A model generated the notes under the pieces. The model was not told where the DNA came from and searched no databases. It saw only the letters and a list, made by a program, of their open reading frames with translations. Made by a program: the position numbers and the translations under genes. This document shows, one piece after another, positions 59,059 through 64,000 of a stretch of DNA of 64,000 nt. Numbering within the stretch: position 1 is the first letter of the stretch; each line of letters begins with the position of its first letter. The stretch is from JAFIEN01 sp051859505. GTDB lineage: Bacteria > Pseudomonadota > Alphaproteobacteria > Rhodobacterales > Rhodobacteraceae. The stretch covers positions 49,809-113,808 of the forward strand of contig JBHYFN010000009.1 in the NCBI GenBank assembly GCA_051859505.1, in the 5' to 3' direction.

Positions 59059-60128
59059 CGGCAGGGGCCGACGGGGCCGACTTGGCCGACGGGGCCGACG
59101 GGGCCGACGGGGCCGACGGGGCCGGTGCCGCGCCGCAGGCGGCGCCCTGGCGCGCGCTCGCGGGGGCGCCGGTCCTGCTGGCGCTGCTGGTGCTTGCGGT
59201 CCTGTGGCATATCGCAGTGGGCGCGAGGCAGATCCCGCTGGCCGAGGTGGTGGCCGCGCTGACCCGCCCGGACCCGGCGCTGTTCGACCATGTGGTGATC
59301 CGCGACCTGCGGCTGCCGCGCGCACTCTATGCCGTGGCGGTGGGGGCCAGCCTGTCAGTCGCCGGCGCGCTGATGCAGGGCGTGACGCGCAATCCGCTGG
59401 CCGAACCGGGGCTTCTGGGCCTGATGGCCGGGGCCAGCTTCGCGGTGGTGCTCTGGGTGGCGCTGTCAGGCCAGACGGGGGGCGGGATGCTGCCGCTTGT
59501 GGCCGCCGTGGGCGCGCTGGGCGGGGCGGCGCTGGTCTGGGGCATCGCATCGGCCGCGCCCGGGGGCGCCCAGCCCCTGTCGCTGATCCTTGCCGGGGCG
59601 GCCGTCACCGCCTTTCTGGGCGCCATCGTGACGCTGGCGCATCTGTTGGACGAACAGACCTTTCAGTCGCTGCGGGTCTGGCTGAACGGCACCTTGTCGG
59701 GCCGGTCGTGGGAGGTGTTCCTGTGGTGCATGCCCTGGTTCGCCGCGGGGCTGATCCTGTCGCTGCTGCTGGCGCGTCAGGTCACGGCGCTGGCGATGGG
59801 CGAGGAGGTGGCGACGGGCCTTGGCGTCGATGTCGTGCGGATCAAGCTTCTCGCGCTGGGCGCGGTGGTGACGCTGACGGCGGCCTCGGTCGCGCTGGCG
59901 GGGCCATTGGGCTTTGTCGGGCTGGTCATCCCGCATGTGGTGCGGCTGTTTGCCGGGTCAGATTACCGGGTGATCGTGCCGCTGTCGGCGTTGACCGGGG
60001 CGATCTACCTTGTCGTGGTCGATATCCTCGCCCGCGTGGTGCTCGCGCCGCTCGAGATCGCGACCGGGCTTGTCACGGCGCTGGTCGGGGGGCCGGTCTT
60101 CATCTGGCTGGTCCGGGCGCGGTTGTGA
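59055..60128 (+). CDS. Siderophore-type ABC permease, FecCD family (FepD type)
   Basis: This 357-residue permease shows RLPRALYAVAVGASLSVAGALMQGVTRNPLAEPGLLGLMAGAS and GPLGFVGLVIPHVVRLFAG, the FecCD gate motifs. Its N-terminus is unusual. Seven copies of a 9-base unit encode Gly-Ala-Asp repeats (residues about 4-24), giving an acidic cytoplasmic tail before the first helix. It forms a heterodimer with the next permease, whose GTG overlaps its stop. Confidence 0.9.
   Translation: MTAGADGADLADGADGADGADGAGAAPQAAPWRALAGAPVLLALLVLAVLWHIAVGARQIPLAEVVAALTRPDPALFDHVVIRDLRLPRALYAVAVGASLSVAGALMQGVTRNPLAEPGLLGLMAGASFAVVLWVALSGQTGGGMLPLVAAVGALGGAALVWGIASAAPGGAQPLSLILAGAAVTAFLGAIVTLAHLLDEQTFQSLRVWLNGTLSGRSWEVFLWCMPWFAAGLILSLLLARQVTALAMGEEVATGLGVDVVRIKLLALGAVVTLTAASVALAGPLGFVGLVIPHVVRLFAGSDYRVIVPLSALTGAIYLVVVDILARVVLAPLEIATGLVTALVGGPVFIWLVRARL
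59064..59126 (+). repeat. In-frame tandem repeat of a 9-base unit
   Basis: Seven consecutive copies of GGGGCCGAC (one with TT for GG, the last with GGT for GAC) lie at the start of the permease gene. The unit is a multiple of three, so gain or loss of copies keeps the frame and changes the length of a Gly-Ala-Asp tail. Confidence 0.85.
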
Positions 60129-61177
60129 CAGGGGGCTTGCGCCTCGCCTTCGCCGGTGGGCGCCTCGCCTTCGAGGCCCCGGCCCGCGCGCTGGCCGTTC
60201 TGGCGATCCTTGCCGCGGGCATCCTGGGCACAGCGCTTGCCAGCCTGCTGACCGGGTCGTACGGCCTGGCCTGGTCCGAGGTGGCGGCCCTTCTGGCCCG
60301 GCCCGAGGCGGGCAACATGGCCTCGACCGTGGTCTGGGAGTTCCGCTTTCCCCGGCTGCTGGCGGCGCTGCTTGCCGGGGCGATGTTCGCCCTGTCGGGG
60401 GCGATCCTGCAGGGGATGACGCGCAACCCGCTGGCCGACCCCTCGCTTGTGGGCGTGAGCCAGGGGGCGGCGCTGGCGGTGGTGACGCTGGTCGTGGTCC
60501 TTCCCGGCACGGCGGGTGGGCTGCGCCCGCTCGCGGCCTTTGCCGGGGCGCTGGCGGTGGCGGCGGTGATCCTGTCGCTGTCGCGGGGGGCGGAACGCGG
60601 AGCGACGCTGCGCTTCATCCTGATGGGGATCGGGGTGGCAGCCTTCCTGTCGGCCGTGACCGGGGCGATGCTGACCTATGGCCGGATCGAGGCGGCGCAG
60701 GCGGCGCTTGGCTGGCTTGCGGGCAGCATCCATGCGACCGGCTGGGGCGATGTGCGGGTGCTGGCGCTGGTCTTGCTGGCGCTGATGCCGGCGCTGGTCT
60801 GGTCTGGGCGGCCGATCGCGGTGCTGCGCTTCGGGCCGGAACTGGCCACCGGTCTGGGCGTGGCGGTGCCGCCCACGCGGGCCGCGCTGGTCGCCTTGTC
60901 GGTGGCGCTGGCGGCGACGGCGGTTGCGGTTGTCGGGCCCCTGGGCTTTGTTGGGCTGGTCGCGCCGCATGTGGCGCGCAGGCTGGCGCGGTCCGGGCCG
61001 GGGCTGCATCTGGCGCTGTCGGCGGCCACCGGCGCGCTGATGGTGGGTCTGGCCGACCTGATCGGACGGGCCGCCTTCGCCCCGCTGCAGATCCCCGCGG
61101 GCATCGTCACCGCGCTGGTCGGCGCGCCGGTCTTTGCCTGGCTGATCCTGCGCAGCCAGGCCCGGAGGGTGCTTTAG
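60125..61177 (+). CDS. Siderophore-type ABC permease, FecCD family (FepG type)
   Basis: This 350-residue permease has FRFPRLLAALLAGAMFALSGAILQGMTRNPLADPSLVGVSQGAALA and GPLGFVGLVAPHVARRLARSG. The start is the GTG overlapping the previous stop (GTGA). With the FepD-type partner it makes the heterodimeric channel typical of catecholate and hydroxamate siderophore importers. It is the last coupled gene; a 121-base spacer with an IRO-like site follows before the binding proteins. Confidence 0.9.
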   Translation: MTGGLRLAFAGGRLAFEAPARALAVLAILAAGILGTALASLLTGSYGLAWSEVAALLARPEAGNMASTVVWEFRFPRLLAALLAGAMFALSGAILQGMTRNPLADPSLVGVSQGAALAVVTLVVVLPGTAGGLRPLAAFAGALAVAAVILSLSRGAERGATLRFILMGIGVAAFLSAVTGAMLTYGRIEAAQAALGWLAGSIHATGWGDVRVLALVLLALMPALVWSGRPIAVLRFGPELATGLGVAVPPTRAALVALSVALAATAVAVVGPLGFVGLVAPHVARRLARSGPGLHLALSAATGALMVGLADLIGRAAFAPLQIPAGIVTALVGAPVFAWLILRSQARRVL

Positions 61178-61202
61178 GCCCCGTGAGGGGGCTTGCCTTT
61201 CC

Positions 61203-61217
61203 TGACAGTTTCAGTCA
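61203..61217. promoter_or_regulatory. TGA-N9-TCA dyad upstream of the binding-protein genes
   Basis: TGACAGTTTCAGTCA matches the TGA-N9-TCA pattern reported for the RirA iron-responsive operator of rhizobia. An AT-rich AATTAAAT follows directly and TTGCCT (61193-61198) precedes it, so the dyad would sit inside a promoter for the binding-protein genes. The pattern is short and could be chance. Confidence 0.4.
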
Positions 61218-61298
61218 ATTAAATCCCGTCACCGATCACCCAGCCAGCCCCGACGCGCGCAAGGTTCCCCGGACGGCCCCCGCCAACTGGAGTTTCCC

Positions 61299-61790
61299 AT
61301 GCGCCCCGCGCTCACCACCCTCGCCCTTCTCGCCGCCGCCCCGGCCCTCGCGCTCGACTGCACCGCAGGGCAGCGCGCCTTCGCCCATCCGGGCGGCGAG
61401 ACCTGCATCCCCGTCGATCCGCAGCGCATCGTGACGCTGTCGGACCAGAACGGCCTCTTGCCGCTCCTCGAGCTTGGCCTTGTTCCCTTGGGCAGTGCCG
61501 GGCATGTCGGGCCGGACGGCGTGACCTTCTTCCGCCGGACCCTGGGGTTCGATACCTCGGGCGTCACCCATATCGGCAGCTACGATGCCCCCGACCGCGA
61601 GGCCGTGGCAGTGCTCATGCCCGATCTGATCGTGGCCAGCCCCTGGCCCGAGGATGCGGCCGAACTCTTCGCGCCCATCGCGCCTACCATCGTCTCAGGC
61701 CCCGACGGCCAGCAGCTGGCCGTGGCGCTGCTGAGCCTTGCCGATGCAGTGGCCCGCCCCGACCTGCAGACAGACCTGTTTGCCGAATGA
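61299..61790 (+). pseudogene. Truncated siderophore-binding protein (N-terminal lobe only)
   Basis: This 163-residue product has a signal peptide (MRPALTTLALLAAAPALALDC) and a good N-terminal lobe of a FepB-type binding protein: VTLSDQNGLLPLLELGLVPLGSAGHV, GSYDAPDREAVAVLMPDLIVASPW, IAPTIV. It stops where the long connecting helix should begin, about half the usual 300-330 residues. The C-terminal lobe is not found in any frame of the 60 bases before the next gene. It is probably a deletion remnant, although the shortened frame is intact and could still be expressed. Confidence 0.7.
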
Positions 61791-61853
61791 TCCGGGGCCG
61801 GTTCCGCCCATCCCGGCCCGCATCCCCCTATGCTTTCCCGAAGGATTCCAGGC

Positions 61854-62837
61854 ATGACACTCACTCGTCTGACCACATGCGCGATCGGGATATTGGCCCT
61901 GATCCTTGCCTCGGCCCTGTCGCTGCGCGCGCAGGACTTTTCCCTGACCATCGAGACGACATTCGGCCCGGTGACGATCGAGGCGCCGCCCGAACGGGTG
62001 GCCAGCCTCGACTATGCCGGGGCCGACAATGTGCTGGCGCTGGGGTTCCAGCCACTGACCGTGCGCGCCTGGTTCGGGCCGGATGCCGATACGCTCTGGC
62101 CCTGGGCGCGGCCGCTGTCGACGCAGGCGCCCGTCGTGCTGGAGGGCGATCTGGATTTCGAAGCCATCGCCGCGACCGAACCCGATGTGATCCTTGCCCT
62201 GCGCTCGGGCATCACCGCGGCCGAACATGCCCGGCTGAGCGCCATCGCCCCCGTCGTCGCCGTGCCGCCCGGTGCCGGTGACTGGGATCTGACCTGGCAG
62301 GAGCAGGCCCTGCTTGCCGGTCTGGCCCTCGGCCGCGCGGCCGAGGCCGAGGGTCAGGTCGCGGCGGTCGGCGCGGCCATCGCCGCCGTCGGCGCAAGCC
62401 GGCCCGACTGGGCGGACCGGACCTTTGCCATGCTGACCTGGTGGGACGGGTCGGTCTATCTCTACACCTCGACGGATTCGAGCGTGCGGATCATCGAGGG
62501 GATGGGCCTTGCCCTGCATCCCCGTGTCGCAGAGCTTTCGGTCGAGGGGCAATCCTCCGTCATCATCTCGGAAGAGATCCTGCCCGAACTCGATGCCGAT
62601 GTGCTGTTCTGGTGGGCCGTGCCGGACAACATCCCGGTGATCGAGGCCTTGCCCGCTCGCGGCACGATGCGCGCCGCCGCCGAGGGGCGCGAGATCATCC
62701 TGCCCACCGACAGCGCCGTGAACGGCGCGCTGGCGAACGGATCGCTGCTCAGCCTGCCGGTGGCGGTCGAGATGCTGATCCCGATGATCGACGCCGCCAT
62801 CGACGGCGACCCCGCCACCCCCGTTTCCCTGAACTGA
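61854..62837 (+). CDS. Siderophore-type ABC substrate-binding protein (copy 2)
   Basis: This 327-residue protein has a signal (MTLTRLTTCAIGILALILASALS) and a type-III binding fold: TIETTFGPVTIEAPPERVASLDYAGADNVLALGF, DVILALRSGITAAEHARLSAIAPVVAV and a complete C-terminal lobe ending IDGDPATP. AAGGAT lies eight to nine bases before the ATG at 61854, which fixes the start over an earlier ATG. It is a close paralogue of the next gene. Confidence 0.88.
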   Translation: MTLTRLTTCAIGILALILASALSLRAQDFSLTIETTFGPVTIEAPPERVASLDYAGADNVLALGFQPLTVRAWFGPDADTLWPWARPLSTQAPVVLEGDLDFEAIAATEPDVILALRSGITAAEHARLSAIAPVVAVPPGAGDWDLTWQEQALLAGLALGRAAEAEGQVAAVGAAIAAVGASRPDWADRTFAMLTWWDGSVYLYTSTDSSVRIIEGMGLALHPRVAELSVEGQSSVIISEEILPELDADVLFWWAVPDNIPVIEALPARGTMRAAAEGREIILPTDSAVNGALANGSLLSLPVAVEMLIPMIDAAIDGDPATPVSLN

Positions 62838-62849
62838 AGGACAGATCCC

Positions 62850-63815
62850 ATGCGCCGATATGCGCTTCTGCTTGCCACCGTTGCCCTGCCTGCCCAAGCG
62901 CAGGACTTTCCCCTGACGATCGAGACGCGCTTCGGCCCCGCCGTGATCGAGGCCCGGCCCGAACGGGTGGCAAGCCTCGACTACAACGGGGCCGACAACC
63001 TGCTGGCGCTGGGGATCCAGCCGGTGACGATCCGCGACTGGTATGGCGACCATCCCCGCGCCCTCTGGCCCTGGGCCGATCCGCTGCTGACCGAGACGCC
63101 CACCATCCTGCGCGGCGCGCTGGATTTCGAGGCGGTGGCGGCCGCGGGTCCCGATGTGATCATCGCGCTCTGGTCCGGCATCACGGACGAGGAACATGCG
63201 CGCCTGTCGCTCATCGCGCCGGTCGTCGCGGTGCCCGAGGGCGTGGGCGATTATGCGCTGCCCTGGCAGGAGCAGGTCGCCATCATGGCCCGCGCCGTGG
63301 GCCGCGAGGCCGAGGCCGCGGCGCAGATTGCCGCCGTCAACGACCGGCTGGCCGCGGTCGCCGCCGCCAATCCCGACTGGCAGGGCAAGAGCGCCTCCGT
63401 CGCCTTTGTCTGGGAGCCCGACAGCCCCGGGGCCTATACCTCTTCCGACATCCGCCCGCAGCTTCTGGCGGATCTGGGCTTCGTGACACCGCCCGCCGTC
63501 GATGCTCTGGCGACCGGGGCGAATGCCTTTGCCGTCACGATGAGCCCCGAGGACATGTCGGCCATCGACGGCGACCTGATCGTCTGGGTCACGACCGACG
63601 ATGCCTATCCGCATGTCCTGTCGCTGGCCGCGCGGCCCTACCTCACCGCCGTGCAGGAGGGGCGCGAGGTGTTCACAGACACCGACCTGGGCAGCGCATT
63701 CTCGCATGCCACGCTGCTGTCGCTGCCCTATGCCATCGAGCGGCTGGTGCCGATGATCGAGGCGGCGCTTGACGGCGATCCCGAGACCCATGCGGACGAC
63801 CTGCCGGGGAACTGA
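62850..63815 (+). CDS. Siderophore-type ABC substrate-binding protein (copy 3)
   Basis: This 321-residue protein has a short signal (MRRYALLLATVALPAQAQ) and starts FPLTIETRFGPAVIEARPERVASLDYNGADNLLALGI, almost the same phrase as its upstream neighbour. It also shares GIT-EEHARLS-IAPVVAVP and the ending IEAALDGDPETH. The two genes are 12 bases apart, each with AAGGA before the ATG, so they arose by tandem duplication. Divergence in the C-terminal lobe suggests different ligands or specificity. A REP pair follows the stop. Confidence 0.88.
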   Translation: MRRYALLLATVALPAQAQDFPLTIETRFGPAVIEARPERVASLDYNGADNLLALGIQPVTIRDWYGDHPRALWPWADPLLTETPTILRGALDFEAVAAAGPDVIIALWSGITDEEHARLSLIAPVVAVPEGVGDYALPWQEQVAIMARAVGREAEAAAQIAAVNDRLAAVAAANPDWQGKSASVAFVWEPDSPGAYTSSDIRPQLLADLGFVTPPAVDALATGANAFAVTMSPEDMSAIDGDLIVWVTTDDAYPHVLSLAARPYLTAVQEGREVFTDTDLGSAFSHATLLSLPYAIERLVPMIEAALDGDPETHADDLPGN

Positions 63816-63832
63816 ACCTGTAGGGGGCGCCG

Positions 63833-63896
63833 CGTGGGCTGCGCCCACCCTACCGCACCCTCGGTCAATGTTGCGGTAGGGTGGGCGCAGCCCACG
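63833..63896. repeat. Inverted pair of REP-type palindromes
   Basis: Two GTAG-footed REP units with loop GCA face each other: minus at 63833-63853 and plus at 63876-63896. With their flanks the arms match over about 27 bases around a 14-base centre. They are the same unit type as the inner copies at 10974-11024. Lying just after the last binding-protein gene, the pair can fold into a long hairpin and may end or protect the transcript. Confidence 0.9.
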
Positions 63897-64000
63897 CGCC
63901 GGGGCGGCCGTAGCCGGGGGGGGCCGTTTCCGGCCCCGGTTAAGGACCCCACCAGAAACACCCCCCAATTCGCCCCGACCAGCCGGGCAAACGTGACGCC
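63897..64000. other. Window end without recognised gene
   Basis: About 100 bases of GC-rich sequence follow the REP pair. GGGGCCGTTTCCGGCCCC (63925-63942) forms a seven- or eight-base stem and could serve as a further terminator. No coding frame is supported before the edge. Confidence 0.4.

Noticed and set aside
61695..63968. 757-codon minus-strand frame opposite the binding-protein array
   Set aside because: Shadow of two paralogous genes, which also explains its internal similarity; it starts beyond the REP pair.

Overview
The window looks like chromosomal (or chromid) DNA of a high-GC alphaproteobacterium of the Rhodobacteraceae, close to Rhodobacter or Paracoccus. The reasons are the order lepB-rnc-era-DUF1491-recO, densely packed genes with ATGA/GTGA overlaps, a cyanide-insensitive type bd oxidase, a PuuE-UraD fusion, and an unusual load of sugar ABC and TRAP uptake operons. 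No rRNA, tRNA, CRISPR, insertion sequence or phage gene was recognised.

Layout. 1-2965: core genes (signal peptidase end, RNase III, Era, DUF1491, RecO). 3065-8399: BadF-type kinase with a xylitol-dehydrogenase-like enzyme, an unknown protein, an MFS carrier and an NAD-dependent epimerase/reductase. 8400-14014: first ribose-type sugar ABC transporter, divergent from a xylulokinase-like FGGY kinase, then small membrane proteins. 15133-17549: bd-type oxidase. 17562-22873: purine-ring catabolism (PuuD, UraH, PuuE-UraD fusion, AllE, AllA), interrupted by an ArsR/SRPBCC pair. 22968-29101: a compact galactoside and galactose operon (GH42, mutarotase, SDR, lactonase, KDGal kinase, KDPGal aldolase), i.e. 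the De Ley-Doudoroff route without its dehydratase. 29150-31263: MFS carrier, thymidine kinase, small lipoprotein. 31532-39101: second sugar ABC operon with a lactonase, divergent from a soluble GAF histidine kinase and its LuxR-type response regulator. 39131-46927: polyol dehydrogenase, GntR/FCD regulator, third sugar ABC operon and an aldose-dehydrogenase-like AKR. 46989-54317: FGGY kinase plus two FAD enzymes, divergent from a TRAP transporter. 54556-58034: cobalamin riboswitch, Cys-rich small protein and BtuFCD-like importer. 58072-63815: iron-siderophore-type importer with two permeases and three tandem binding proteins, the first truncated.

How the genes work together. Most of the window imports and oxidises sugars and polyols. 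Each module pairs a transporter with one or two first-step enzymes (dehydrogenase, lactonase or kinase), and each appears to carry its own control: a GntR operator pair, a two-component system, or a divergent spacer with a dyad. In all three ribose-type ABC operons a strong stem-loop or REP cluster lies directly after the binding-protein gene, which would favour excess binding protein over membrane components. The last 10 kb handles corrinoid and metal-chelate uptake.

Repeats. Three families of intergenic palindromes were seen: twin palindromes in two diverged copies (2138-2191 and 25878-25932), GTAG-footed REP elements (six copies in two clusters), and a G-run/C-run hairpin at the puuD/galM junction. 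The best leads for something undescribed are the Cys-rich 103-residue protein under the cobalamin riboswitch, the twin-palindrome elements, and the cytosolic two-component system facing a sugar ABC operon.
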